DNA of 64,000 nt from Jaltomata sinuosa (lineage: Eukaryota; Streptophyta; Magnoliopsida; Solanales; Solanaceae): the NCBI GenBank assembly GCA_003996215.1, contig QJPP01005213.1, positions 1 to 64,000 of the forward strand. The letters are read 5' to 3'. The notes beneath the pieces are model-generated. The model did no database searches and had not been told where the DNA came from. It was given only the letters and a program-made list of their open reading frames with translations. The position numbers and the translations under genes are program-made. The number at the start of each line of letters is the position of its first letter. The stretch's first letter is position 1. Below, one piece after another: positions 10,825-22,869 of the stretch.

Positions 10825-11252
10825 GGTTACCTACTAGGGTAGACTTGATAATTCTAGATATGGCTGATTTTGATATTATCTTGAGTATGACTTGGCTATC
10901 TCCTTATCATGTTGTGTTAAACTGTAACACCAAGATTGTAGCTCTAGAAATTCTGGGTAAGGATAGACTTGAGTGGAAAGGTGTGTACAGGCCTAAGCCA
11001 GTTAAGATAATATTGTTTGTTCGGGCTAGGAAGCTAGTGGGGAGGGGGTGTATAGCTTTTTTGGCTCTTCTCCGGGATGATAGAAGGGAGTCCCCGTCTA
11101 TTGAGTCAGTTCTAGTGGTTGCTGAATTTTTAGAGATGTTTCCAGTGGATTTGCCTGGTATGCCTCCCGACAGGGACATAGATTTCTGTATTGATTTGGA
11201 GCCAGGCACTCATCCTATTTCCTTTCCTCCATATCGTATGGCTCCTGCATAG
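10600..11252 (+). pseudogene. B1 retropepsin, right copy, and protease-RT linker
   Basis: The protease half-site (VLFDPGSTYSYVSVSF) is repeated here. After the 17-bp deletion the frame resumes as DILDFPIHVSTPIGESVIV, then the second strand ADFDIILSMTWL (normally ILGMTWL). The linker before RT, EFLEMFPVDLPGMPPDRDID and DLEPGTHPISFPPYRMAPA, is diagnostic of chromovirus pol. It ends at a TAG where B2 has GAG (codon of VELRE). With the deletion and stop it cannot yield an active protease-RT precursor. Confidence 0.88.
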
Positions 11253-11837
11253 TTAAGGGAACTTAAGACTCAGCTGTAGGAACTCCTATATAACGGATTT
11301 AGACATCCCAGTGCTTCGCCTTGGGGTGCTCTAGTTTTATTTGTAAAGAAGAAGGATGGTAGTATGCGAATGTGCATAGACTATAGGCAGTTGAACAAGG
11401 TGACCATCCAGAAAAAGTACCCCCTACCCCGTATAGATGCTTTGTTTGACCAGCTTCAGGGCGCATCGGTATTTTTGAAAATTGACTTGAGGTCGGGGTA
11501 CCATCACTTAAAGATTAGGCCTGAGGACATTCCAAAAACTTCTTTTCAGACTTGGTATGGGCATTACGAGTTTCTGGTAATGTTGTTCGGTTTGACCAAT
11601 GCATTGACAGCTTTCATGAGTTTGATGAATGGGGTATTTAAGTTGTATTTGGATTCCTTCGTGATTGTGTTTATCGATGATATATTGATCTACTTTAAGA
11701 GTAGGGAGGAGCATGCTAGTCATCTTCGTATTGTGCTGGATATCTTGAAACGCAAAAAACTTTATGCAAAGTTCACTAAGTGTGAATTTTGGTTGACTTC
11801 GGTTGCATTTTTGGGGCACATAGTGTCAAAGGGGTGA
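11253..11837 (+). pseudogene. B1 reverse transcriptase
   Basis: It contains all RT motifs: SPWG-like loop, FVKKKDGSMRMCIDYRQLNK, FLKIDLRSGYHHL, the FGLTNA region, and an intact catalytic FIDDILIY near 11670. Changes include a stop in the fingers (LQ to L-stop near 11277) and the end of the frame at SKG near 11835, where one G is missing relative to B2. RT would copy the element RNA in the particle. The active site is intact here, while B2's is not. Confidence 0.88.
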
Positions 11838-12490
11838 TGGTAGATCCCCAGAAAATTGAAGCAGTCAAGAGTTGGGCCCGGCCCAGCTCTGTGACTGAGG
11901 TGAGGAGTTTTGTTGGACTCGCAGGGTATTATCGGAGGTTTGTTGAGAATTTTGCTTCTATTTCTACTCACCAGACTAGGCTGACACAGAAAGATCTACC
12001 GTTCGTGTGGTCCGACAAGTTCGAAGAGATCTTTCAAAATCTCAAGACACTTATGACCAGGGCTCTATATTGTCCTTGTCGGTTGACGGTAAAGACTTTA
12101 TTGTTTACTGCGATGCTTCACATTCTGGTTTGGGTGTTGTGTAACTGCAGGATAAGAATATAATAGCCTATGCATCCAGGAAGTTGAAGGTGCATGAGAG
12201 GAATTACCCGACCCACGACTTAGAGTTGGCAGCGGTAGTTTTTGCACTATGATTAGGAGACACCATCTTTATGGTGTCAGGTGTGAAGTGTTCACTGATC
12301 ATCGCAGTTTGCAGCATGTGTTCACTCAGAAGGATTTGAATCTGAGGCAGAGGAGGTGGATGGAGTTATTGAAGGAGTATGATGTGACTATTCAATACCA
12401 TCCGATTAAGGCTAATGTGGTGGCAGACATATTAAGACAGAAAATAGTTAGCATGGGTAGCTTGGCTTGTTTGGGGGTGTCCAAATGACC
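11838..12490 (+). pseudogene. B1 RT thumb/connection and RNase H
   Basis: In the shifted frame: MVDPQKIEAVKSWARP, VRSFVGLAGYYRRFVENF and FVWSDKFEE of the connection, then RNase H ASRKLKVHERNYPTHDLELA and, after another frame change, EVFTDHRSLQHVFTQKDLN and YHPIKANVVADILRQK. The B2 counterpart is less broken. The split across three frames makes it non-functional. Confidence 0.85.
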
Positions 12491-13669
12491 ACTAGCTAAG
12501 GAAATTTGAGCTTTAGAGGCCAAGTTCATGAACTTGGGGTTTCATAACAGGGTGGTTTGTTGGCCAGTATTGAGGTCAAAGCCACTTTCATAGAGGAAAT
12601 AAAGGCCAAATAGTTTCAGGATCTGAAACTGAGTAAGTTTCGAGGTAAGGTAACATCTAGGGAATCCAGAGACGTCACGCTAGACTCTGGCAGAGTGTTA
12701 AATTTTAGGGGGAGGATTTGTGTTCCTCGGGTTGATGATACAATTCCAAACTTCTTGGCAGAAGCTCATGGTTCGCGGTACTGAATTCATCCGGGTGTGA
12801 CTAAAATGTACAGAAACTTGAGGCAGCGTTACTGGTGGCTCGGGATGAAAGGGGACATAGTTGATTTTGTGTCCAAGTGTTAGAACTGCCAGCAGGTAAA
12901 GTATGAACATCATAGACCTGCAGGACTGCTTCAGAAAATGTCAATTCTAGAGTGGAAGTGGGAAAGGATAGCCATGGATTTCGTGGTGGGTCTTCCCAAG
13001 ACACTGGGGAAGTATGACTCAATTTGGGTTATTATTGACAGGCTAACCAAGTCCTCTCATTTCATTCCGGTTAGGGTAGATTAGAATTCGCAACAATTGG
13101 CTAAAATCTACGTGAAAGAGATAGTAAGATTGCATGGGGTGCCACTGTCCATCATTTCATACAGGGGTACGCAGTTTACTTCCAAGTTCTGGGGCAAACT
13201 ACATGAAGAGTTTGGTGCACAACTCACATTTAACACATCTTTCCATCCTCAGACTGATGGTCAGTCGGAGAGGACGATCCAGGTATTGGAGGAAATGCTG
13301 AGAGCATGTGTGATGGACTTTGGGGGTCATTGGGACCAGTTTCTACAGTTGTGTGAATTCTCTTACAACAATAGATATCACTCCAGTATTGACATGGCAC
13401 CATTCGAGGCATTGTATGGGAGTAGCTGTAGATCACCATTTGGGTGGTCTGAGGAAGGCGATGTAAAGCCTTTAGGAGTGGAACTAGTAAGGGAAGCACA
13501 GGAAAAGGTAAGGGGCATTCAGGCCAAGTTACTGGCTGCCCAAAGCAGGCAGAAGGAATATGAAAATCACAAGGTCCGAGACATGGAATTTCAGGTTGGT
13601 GAACAATTATTATTGAAGGTGTCACCAATGAAGGGAGTTATGCAGTTTGGTAAGAAAGGGCAAGCTTAG
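12491..13669 (+). pseudogene. B1 integrase (zinc-binding domain and catalytic core)
   Basis: The HHCC zinc-binding domain appears as IHPGVTKMYRNLRQRYWW and a CX2C pair whose middle Gln codon is TAG (KC-stop-NCQQ; CAG in B2). The core follows: MDFVVGLPKTLGKYDSIWV with the first Asp, then SYRGTQFTSKFW where the second catalytic Asp is Tyr (near 13160), then QTDGQSERTIQ with the Glu. Other stops lie at about 12601, 12781 and 13081. With one catalytic residue lost and several stops, this integrase is dead. Confidence 0.88.
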
Positions 13670-14030
13670 CCCTCGGTTCATCGGTCCGTTTGAAGTTTTT
13701 GAGATGGTGGGGCTAGTGGCTTACAAGTTAGCACTGTCACCCAGTTTGTCGAGAGTTCATCGGGTATTCCATGTATCCATGCTTAAGCGATACCATGGGG
13801 ATGGGGACTACATCATCTAGTTGGATGAGGTACTTTTTGATAAAAATCTTTATTATGAAGAAGAACCAGTCTTGATTCTTGCTCGGGATATCCGAAGATT
13901 GAGGACAAAGGTTATTGATATGGTAAAGGTTCAGTAGAAGCATCATCCAGTTAAGGAAGCCACTTGGGAAACTGAGAAGGACATGCGAAACAAGTACCCT
14001 CAATTGTTTGAGAATTCAAGAACTACACTT
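13655..14030 (+). pseudogene. B1 GPF module and chromodomain-like tail
   Basis: After a frameshift in the GKL motif near 13668 the sequence reads RFIGPFEVFEMV, VHRVFHVSMLKRYHGDG, ILARDIRRLRTKVIDMVKV (stop) and VKEATWETEKDM. This is the same module as in A1 and B2. The region between here and the 3' LTR (ATTCGGGGACTAATGATGG) is the 3' untranslated part, whose sequence is shared with element C. Confidence 0.82.
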
Positions 14031-14098
14031 TCCTTCTATTGTTTCTGTCAATTTGGGTTGATCATTCGGGGACTAATGATGGGTAAGTTGCTATCTGT

Positions 14099-16618
14099 TG
14101 TAACGATCGTGTCCATCATTATGGTTAGTCCAATCGTGCCATGTTTTAGAGTTAGAAAACTCCAGAGTTGGGGGTTTGAAATTTTAGGCTAGGCTAGTCT
14201 CGGTCGGTTTAGGAGTGATGCAGGGTATAGGGACCTCTGGGTAAAGATGGGGTCAGATGTCTTGTGTTAAGCTATTTTTCCTCGTAACTAACACATAAAG
14301 GAGTAAGGGGGACTTTTCGGAATTGAATTTCGGTAAGTAGAACTTCCGGAATCGAGGTCGACGTGAAGGAGTTGTTTTGAGATGTCGGGAAAATAAGTGG
14401 GTTGTAAAATGGACTGATTTTGGAGGTTTTACGACTTTCTGTCCCATGTCAACCGCTATAGCAATTGACACTTCGTCGTAGCGGCCTCCGCTATAGCAAA
14501 AAAATTACTGCTATAGCGGAGGTCAACGTCGGTCACCCTCCGCCATAGCGGGCGTCTCTGCTATAGCGGAACCGCTATAACAGAGCGGACTGCTATAGCG
14601 GGCTCGACGAGAATTAAAGCTGAAACATTCCCCAAAACATTCAGTTTTCACTACTTTATTTTGGGAGAAGGGCAAGGTGATTCCAGGCATTTTTCCTTTA
14701 TTTTTCCATTGTTTCCTTCCCTAAGGTAAGGTTTCTACTCCCCAGTCTTCGTAATACTTTTCCTATGCGGTAGAATTGCTAAGAGGGAACTTGGGGGAAG
14801 GTTGGAATAACCTGGGAATGGTATAATCCGAGGAAAAAGAGGAATTCTAGACTGGAATGTACTTGGGCATTGTTGAAAGTAAGATATTATGATCATAGAT
14901 TGTTAAATTCTCTATTTTTATTTGTAAAATGATAGAACTAGGGAAATTAACAATGGAAATCCCGAGAAAAGGGTGGGATGATCATGGGTGGCAGGAACCA
15001 TGCATAGCACTGAATATGGAGCCGCCGAATACACCAGCTACGCCTAACATGTGAAATGGGTGCATAAGGATGTTGTGCTCAACCTGGAATACAATCATGA
15101 ATTTTAAAGTACCAGAGATTCCTAGAGGCATACCATCAGAAAAACTTCCTTGACCGATTGGGTAGACCCGCAGAAACACGTATGGGTTCAGGAAAAGGAT
15201 CCCCTGAATATTGGATAGTAGAAAAATGCGAGCTTGTGTGAAAAAAAGGACTGGGTTAGTTGGTTGTTGACCAACGGTGGGGTTTTGGGATTCGCTATAA
15301 TCCAGGTAATGTGAAGGCCTTGTTTGTTAATTTCATGTACTTGTATGTTATTTTAGACCAAGAACGGGAAAGGAATCCGGAACACGAGAAAGCTTGGGTT
15401 GTATAGAACTTGGATCATTTCGAGGTAGGTGATGACTTACGATTTCTATGAATATTGTATGTGCTTGTACTCTTATCTAAGTGATTGTATGAATTGCATT
15501 GCTTAGAAGGATTGGGTAGAATGTCTAAGGGTCATGTTTTACAATCTGTGAATTGAACGGTGTGTACTTGTTGGTTTACAAGTTGTGTGTTCATATATTG
15601 ACTGTGGATTGTTGATATTTGGTTGGCTTGGGTACCACATCTGGTACATGTATACTAACAGTTGGCATGGGTACCACGCCTAGTACGGGTATAACAAATG
15701 GTTGGCAAGGGTACCACGCCTAGTATGAATTACTAGCGGCTGGCTCGGGTACCACGCCTTGTATGGGTTTACTTTTATGTATCATTGCATTGTTATTGAT
15801 TGCATTGCATTGAATGATATTGGTTCCTTGAGTGAACCGGGCTGTTTATTGAATTGTGATATTGATTGGTGGTCCTTGTATGACCGGGAATTCTGTTATA
15901 TCTGTTGAATTGGCCTTGGTTTAGGCCGGGTTGTCTGTTAACACTTAGGTGTTGTCTAGAGGGGATCCCATGATGGGTCCGGGCTAGGCAGAAAGGATGG
16001 TTATGTGTATGTGACTGTTGCTTATGGTTATTAAGGGTGGATTTCATGCGGGAACAAGTTAGGCAGAGGCTAGTAGTCTAAGGGAACCTGTTAATATTGT
16101 TGCATGTCTTCCATACATTTTACTTGATATTGTTGTACTCCTTATACACTGTTTATTTGGAAACTGGCTGATGATCCTACCAGTACACAGTGGTGGTATA
16201 CTGATACTGCACTTGCTTGTCTTTCTTGTGAGTGCATGAAATGTTCCAGCGGCTGAGACGCGACCTCATCTGTAGTACCAGCATTCCAGACTTCAAGGGT
16301 GAGTTGTTCGATCAAGCTGCCTTGGATCTATCTTAGAGTTGTTGCCCATTTATTTTGGGCTTAAACTATTTTCCTTATGCTTTTGGGTTGCATCCCCGTA
16401 CTCTTGACATTGTTAGATTGTTTGGTACTGCGACTTTCAGATTCTAGAGGGTAATTTCCGCAGGTTAAATATTAATGAAGTATTTTCCTTAATTACTAAA
16501 TGCTAGTTTACTTTCTGCACTTGATTTTGAGCTGTTAGAACGGTTAACTTCGAGGAAGTGATGGTTCTCTCACCCGGGAGTTGGGTGAGTGCCACTCACG
16601 GTGGTCTTGGTCGTGACA
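14099..16618 (+). repeat. B1 3' LTR with chloroplast-derived insertion
   Basis: It begins TGTAACGATCG and ends GGTCGTGACA followed by TTATG. It contains the CCGCTATAGCGG-type cluster (14452-14605), a leader ending CCTAAGGTAAGG near 14730, an insertion of ~290 bp (14993-15282) absent from all other B LTRs, and the 38-bp array (15625-15775). Without the insertion its length is close to the 2.2 kb of the B2 5' LTR. Confidence 0.9.
14993..15168 (-). pseudogene. psbA: Chloroplast psbA fragment (nuclear plastid DNA)
   Basis: The minus strand reads YPIGQGSFSDGMPLGISGT, FMIVFQVEHNILMHPFHMLG and VAGVFGGSIFSAMHGS, the fourth-helix/loop region of photosystem II protein D1. A few replacements (for example TLKF for TFNF) suggest an old transfer. 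It ends at the GGTTCC of the HGS codons where LTR sequence resumes. The adjoining ~115 bp (15169-15282) is also foreign to the LTR but I cannot assign it. No promoter or full gene is present. Confidence 0.88.
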
Positions 16619-17423
16619 TTATGTCCCCATTTTCTGTATAAAGCCTAATTTTTTCATATATTTAATACTGTTGACATTTTCATGTTTCTTGCACATTGTG
16701 TATCTGTGAGTTGTGATTTTGTTATGGTTACCACTGTCAATCTTTCTTTATTTAGAAATAGAATAGAATGGAGAATGAGATAGGCTATATTTTCTATTGA
16801 TCATAGGATCAATTTATTATTGGAGTAATACCACGATTTAATATAAGTTTCATATTAATAAAGCTGGTCTAAAAAGAGATGTGTTGACATTGCTAACTGC
16901 ATTGGAAAGTCTGCAAATGCTTAAATATACATGATGTCACTAGCATTGATTTTTTAGAATGAATCGTTCAGGACAAGCAGAGAAGGCTAGCTAGCAAAGG
17001 AGCCTAAGTTGGTAATACAAGATATATTTTGCAGAGAAAATATGAAGACTAAGTTTGTAAAGGAATTACAAAACACGAACTTCTACCCTCGAGTAATGTG
17101 GTAGTTACTTTGCAGATAGAGCTGTGTAGCCAGGCTAAGCAGAGGAGCAGTATAGGGCCATGTTGGTCAAAGATTTTGAAAGTTTTTCTTTTTTTCTCTT
17201 GAGTTGTAAACTTTTGAAAATTATAAAAAAATCGTTTAGTTACCAACTTAAAAATAACAACACAATATTCACACTTTAATAAGACAAATAGTCTCAAGGA
17301 TGTTGTTATCTTCTAACCTTTCCTATTTCATTATTTATAGACCATTGCGACTTTTCAATTTACATATCAGTCATGCTTTCATTGTTTTTTTATGACCGCA
17401 CGAAGCACAGGCATGTACATTAG
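16619..17423 (+). mobile_element. Helitron-like H1, right part with degenerate 3' hairpin
   Basis: It resumes with the duplicated TTATG. No coding is recognised in its ~800 bp. The end carries CCGCACGAAGCACAGG (17396-17411), a hairpin that looks like CCGCGCGAAGCGCGGG after CpG decay. It is followed by GCATGTACATTAGT, matching the Helitron spacer plus CTAGT end with one change. H3 starts directly after it. Confidence 0.55.
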
Positions 17424-17424
17424 T

Positions 17425-18136
17425 ATATATATAAAAGAGGATCTTAGGCCCGCTGATGTGGCATGCCTCTTTGATCAGTATTTCTATTTATCTTTTTTCT
17501 TATTTTTTGGTATTTTTAAATCATTACTTTAAAAAACTTAAAAGTCATTATTAATTTTGAAGCACCGTTAGTTGATAATCCAATAGTCACAACCGTTGTT
17601 GAAGAGCCGCAAATCTGTCGAAAGGCTAAAGTATATACGTAAGTTTTCATTACACATTTTGTTTCTTTCTTTTGGTTGCATCATGATCTTCTTCTCACCA
17701 GAAGTAATTATATTTTCTTGATTTTGTGTTTTGTTTGAGTTTAATATCTATTTTTATATATTTGGTACTATAAAGTACGATTATTGCTCTTTTTTTTATT
17801 ATTAGCTTATATGAAATTTCTTATATTTGCGATAAATTAAAACTTATTATCAAAAAATAAAAAATGCGATTAAACTCCATCAGGCACATACACATATATA
17901 AAAACTTATGAAAGAATGAAAGTAAATATAGAATAATTATTTATATGACTACGTATTAAACTCCATCAGGCACATACACATATATAAAAATTAAAATTTT
18001 CTTTTAAAAAAATTCTTGTAGGAAATGTGATATATGATGAAAAATATAGTTCAGTGTCTGCTCTATTTCTAACAATGATATTTATATTTGTCATTTCACT
18101 AATATATTTTAAAATTTTATATTATGATTGAAAATT
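17425..18136 (+). mobile_element. Helitron-like H3, left part
   Basis: It begins (AT)n AAAAGAGGATCTTAGGCC..GTGGCATGCC, matching the H1/H2 starts. The middle differs from H1 and H2. The last ~240 bp (from ~17890) match H2 39550-39788. A short duplicated piece (ATTAAACTCCATCAGGCACA at ~17869 and ~17954) lies inside. It is cut by gypsy A2 at AAATT and resumes at 35699. Confidence 0.6.
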
Positions 18137-21100
18137 TGTCACGACCCAATTTCTCGGTCATGATGGCACCTACAACCCCCCTCCCCAAGTAGGCGAACCA
18201 ACCCCCGTAGCCCGAAACAGTTACTAATGGGCTACATTCTAATAGTTAAAGCGGAAGATCTGATACATAAGCAGAAGCAATGGCATAATGAGAAGAAAAT
18301 AGATACAAGGGAGATATAAACAAGCAGAATCTAAACCAACCCAAAACCTGGTATCAAAGTGTATAAGAGCCAAACTACATCAGGAGTACAAAGGTCCAAA
18401 AGTCATATACACATAAGTTGTCTATGAATCGTAACAGAGTGCAGAATATACAAAAGATAAACTAATTCAAGCTCTGAATGCCAAGAGCTCACCCTCAGCC
18501 TGGATGATCCAAAAACAGCTGCCCGCACGAGTCTCCGGCGCTCTAACGGCGATGGCCCACACCAGGATCTGCACCAGAGGATGCAGGGAGGTAGGGTGAG
18601 CACCAAATGCGAAGCATAAGGTACCCAGTAGGTATCATAGGCCGGCTGGGCACATATAAAGTAAAAGAATAGCAGCAAGAAGAGTAGAAACAAACAGTCA
18701 TGGAAATCAACGGTAATGTACACAGGAACTAGCCCAGAGGGAAGGCAACAGAAAACAACAAGCACGGCTAGCAAAAATAGAGTATGTATACATGGCAAAC
18801 GCACGTGAAAGTAAGATAGACGCACCTGAGATCCTCGCAAAAATAGTATATACACAAGTTAATAAATGGATGGCATACCGGTAACCTCAAGCATAAAGAA
18901 TGGGAGAGAAATGTAAAGTAGACATGCTCGGAAACAATAAACAATAACTACACTAATCACAACAATCTCATTCCAGAAACTAACAGCCCCGCTGTAACCA
19001 AGCTCTAACCACACTAATCACGACCACCTCAATCCAGAAACCGACAACCCTGTTGTAACCAATCTTGCACCTCAGATAGAAGTAATAATGATAGGACACT
19101 ACCTACAGTCCCCTAGCTTCCCATATAAGCGAGGAACGCAAAAAAGTGAAAACAAACCCTCCGGCATCCCATACAACCGTAGCATACAATCAACAATCAA
19201 TAGACAAGGGTGATACCTCACGCAAATTAACGATATGGTGCCATACAAAGTAAAAGTGATCAAGTACCATATGTCACCCGCTTTCGACGACCTGTAAGGC
19301 CCAGAAGGTGGGATCCATGGAAGGTCCCACCCGTATACCACTACTACACCATATACCCTCCCTCCAGCACTCGCAGCTCGCACCTTCTGGTCTAGAGAAG
19401 CAAGGTCCATGGAGGCCCCCGACCAATATACTAGATGCCCCGCATACTCAAGACAAACCCCAAATAAAGCTACTTGGAGGGTATCCAGGTTTAAAATAGT
19501 AAGCCTAAAAGCTCTAGTACTTGACACCGCCTAGTCCAACAACACCCCGGATGCTGTAGTATAAAGGTATGGCACCCGACCCCGTCGATCCCAGAGAAAA
19601 GTGGAACTATAGATAAAATATCTTTCAAAACATTCTTTACCCCAAGAGGATATATAAGATAAGTCAAACCATTTCCAAATTATTTCAATCGAAAAATAGG
19701 CCCCTCGGGCCATGCAAGGTTTAGAAAGTAGTTCCAGATGGCCCAAAGCCAAATCGTAGTAAAACGCGTGAAAACCCCTCTCTATGCATGGAAATGGCAT
19801 GACCAAACACACAATAGTCGCCCCGCAACTCACAATCAACCTATCGGCCTTGCACAGGCTCCAAAGCTACTCAACAAGAATAACCAACCTAGAAGGATAA
19901 TTCTATGTCCGAAACTCACAGACATTCCCAATGATCCCACCGTCTATGTTCAAGAGTCAAAAAAGGCCTCACTGGACCACAAGGATAATAATATCAGATA
20001 ACCAGAATACTACACACAACGAAGGAAACAATGAAATGGATCATGGAAAAGCGGTCAAGTTCTGTGGTACCAACCTAAAGACCCCACCCAAGGATGCCAA
20101 CTAGTACAACTTTACCCAATATATGCGAAGTCTAGGGAGCTAAGCCATAAACTACCTGTCGACCGATGACAAGCTGTAGGAACGACGATATCTGAGGCCG
20201 AGCTACTCCGAGAAGCTCCGAATGAGAATCAAACTATCAAATTCAAAAATATAATGTTAAGGCAAGTCAAATGATACCCATATTGCCATAATAATAGTCG
20301 AGCCAAAATTTGGGTTGCCGGCGGGCCCGTGGGTCCCCACAACCCGAAACCAAAAATATAAAAAACATGATGATCACTATTTTCCAAGGGATGCATGCTC
20401 GAATTTTTAGAGGGACTTTGGGCAAGGGATTGACTCAAACCATCCAGCCAACACCAGGAATGAACAAGGGATCAAAGAGATAATTTGACGGATTAAAGTG
20501 AAAGAAACTTACCAATTATGATGGAGGAACGATCAAGGCCATGGAATTAGCACCCCCAACACCCAAAATTGATCAATTATAGAGCTTAGACAAGATTGGA
20601 GCAGTCAACAATGGAGGAAAAATGAGTTGAGAAATGAGGAAATGAAGGGGAAATGTTTAACTTAAAGCTGTCGGTGGGTGCCGCATTTGTAGAAATTTTA
20701 TCGCATTGCGGAGGTCACTATTCCCCCGTGCTTCTGCAATTGCGGAGAAACCACCGCAAATGCGATAGCCGCAAATGCAGCCAAGCACCGTAATTGTGGA
20801 ACCAACACCCCCCCCAAAACACCGCAAATATGGCATTCCACCACAAATGCGGTGACCGTAAATGCGGTCAAATGTCTGCAAATGCGGACCCAACAGGTAC
20901 ATCAACTGCAGCCAAGAAAAGAAAACCAGTTAAGTTTAAAACACATGATTTGACCCTCGGGAAGCATCTGGGGTCCTGCGAACGCAAACGAGCAGAGCTA
21001 ATCGACTAAAAATATCATTCTGGACTCATTGGAAAGAAAGAAAACCTCAACGAAGTTGATAGCGCAAAAAGTGGGCCCCACGCCCAAGAACAACTTTAGG

Positions 21101-21771
21101 GCTAGCTTTCCAAAACGGAACACCGAGGCCTAAAACAAGCACGGGAGACTCGGGACCCAAACCAAAGGTCTCCCTAGCCCAAAGTAAACATTCCAGAGCT
21201 AACAATGCTGTCAGAATTTCCATTCAAGGCTATCTTCTTTGAATGTTGACCAAAGTCAAACCTTCAAGTTTAATTTGGCTAAAACCCAGAAACTAAGACA
21301 AAATGAATCTGAAAGCTTCCAGACTCTGACCAATCACCTTCCTAACTCAAACTCACCATTCCAAAGCTGATGGAATTGTCGGATTTGGAATCCGACACAC
21401 TGATCACCGAAAGTCACCCAAAGTTACACTTTTAACTCCAAATGGCCTGAAAATAGAGAAAACACAACCAACCCCACACCGGAAGTTCTCAGGCCTCAAC
21501 TAAAGGTCCAACTAGACCAAACTCATTGCTTTGGAGCTAACAGAACTGTCAAAATTCAATTCCGAGCACGTTAGCTAAGAATGTTGACCAAAGTCAATGA
21601 TATTCTAAGTTGAAGTTCTAACACAGAAAAAAGGGCAAAAACCACCAAATGAACGACCGGGGCACCGAACTACCAGTCCCAGCAAGCCATAAATGACTTG
21701 GGACCGCTACAGGAAAGCTCTAATAGTACAATAAATGCGTAAACGCAAAGATGACCAGAAGGGTCATCACA
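18137..21771 (-). repeat. A2 3' LTR
   Basis: In element orientation it runs TGTGATGACCC to GGTCGTGACA. It contains a cluster of CCGCATTTGCGG-type palindromes (20680-20890), then a leader ending in a donor-like AATTGGTAAGTTTC near 20510. Short open frames on either strand are chance. Confidence 0.92.
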
Positions 21772-21784
21772 ACATCCACTCCTA

Positions 21785-22869
21785 AAAATACTTTCGTCCT
21801 CAAAAGTCAAGAAGAAGGGAGTACCTGAAGGTTCGAACAACTGCGGATACTGTGCATGCAACTCACTCTCGGTATCCCAAGTATCCTTCTTGACCGGACG
21901 GTGCCTCTACTAAACTTTCATGATCTGAATCTCCCTAGATCTCAACCTCCTGGTATATCTGGACAAAATAGCTATCAGCTCCTCACCAAATGATAACCTC
22001 CTATCCAACTGAACTGAATTGCATTGCAACACATGAGACTCATCTGGTACATACCGGTGCAACATCGAGACATGGAACATGGGGTGAATAGCTAAAAACA
22101 TCAGAGGTAATGCTAATATATAGGCGACACTACCAACCCTATGCAGAATCTCAAACGGTCCAATGAACCTGGGGCTAAGCTTTCCCCTCCGACCAAACCT
22201 CATCACGCTCTTCACAAGTGATACATAAAGGAAAACCAGGTCACCAACACTGAACTCTAAGGCACAAAGTCTATGATCAACATAGCTCTTCTGCCTACTC
22301 TGGGCCGCTCTAAGTCTATCCTGGATCAAAGAGACTCGGTCCAAAGAATCTCTAAGCAAATTCTTACTCTGCGGTCTGGACTCTAACCCATCAAACCAAC
22401 CAATAGGCGATCTGCAATTCCTACCATACAAAGCCTCAAAAGGTGCCATGCCAATGCTCGAATGAAAGCTATTATTATACGCAAACTCGGCCAATGGCAC
22501 AAACTGATCCCATAAACCTCCAAAGTCAAGTACACGGGACTGAAGCATGTCCTCCAGGACCTGAATAGTCCTCTCAGACTGGCCATCTATCTGAGGGTGG
22601 AACGTGGTACTAAGCTGAACGTCCGTACCCAAATCTCGTTGTATAGCTCTCAAGAACTAAGATGTGAACTGAGTGTCGCGGTCTAAAATGATAGAAGCTG
22701 GGACTCCGTGCAACCGTATAATCTCACGAATATAGATCTGAGCTAACCTCTTTGCCCCGTAGGAAGTATGAATCAGCAAGAAATATGCGAACTTAGTCAG
22801 CCTATCCACGATCACCCAAATGAAATCAAACCTCCGAGTGGTGCGGGGAAAACCAACGACAAAGTCCAT
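21785..22869 (-). pseudogene. A2 integrase core, GPF module and chromodomain-like tail
   Basis: It continues the integrase interrupted by the CACTA element: MDFVVGFPRTTRRFDFIWV (first Asp), ILDRDTQFTS (second Asp kept, though SDRG is changed to LDRD), a TAG for the next Gln, then QIDGQSERTIQ with the catalytic Glu. SPRFIGPFEILHRVG and the tail ILSRYTRRLRSREIQIMKV follow, with a TAG where A1 has Gln (VQWRHRP). It ends TFEDESIF, as in A1. Both stops fit CAG-to-TAG transitions. Confidence 0.9.

Larger units (their letters stand above)
5763..16618 (+). mobile_element. Ty3/gypsy chromovirus B1 (inserted in H1)
   Basis: The element begins TGTAACGACC and ends GGTCGTGACA. It is flanked by the 5-bp duplication TTATG (5758-5762 and 16619-16623). 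The uninterrupted H2 copy keeps TTATG once at the same place, giving an empty site. The order is truncated 5' LTR, gag, protease, RT, RNase H, integrase, chromodomain, 3' LTR, all on the plus strand. The second half of the 5' LTR, the primer binding site and the N-terminal gag region are deleted. A pararetroviral block sits in gag-protease and a chloroplast fragment in the 3' LTR. Confidence 0.9.

Noticed and set aside
14982..15179. A real photosystem II gene
   Set aside because: Only about 58 residues of D1 are present, with replacements, inside an LTR and with no start, promoter or flanking plastid genes.
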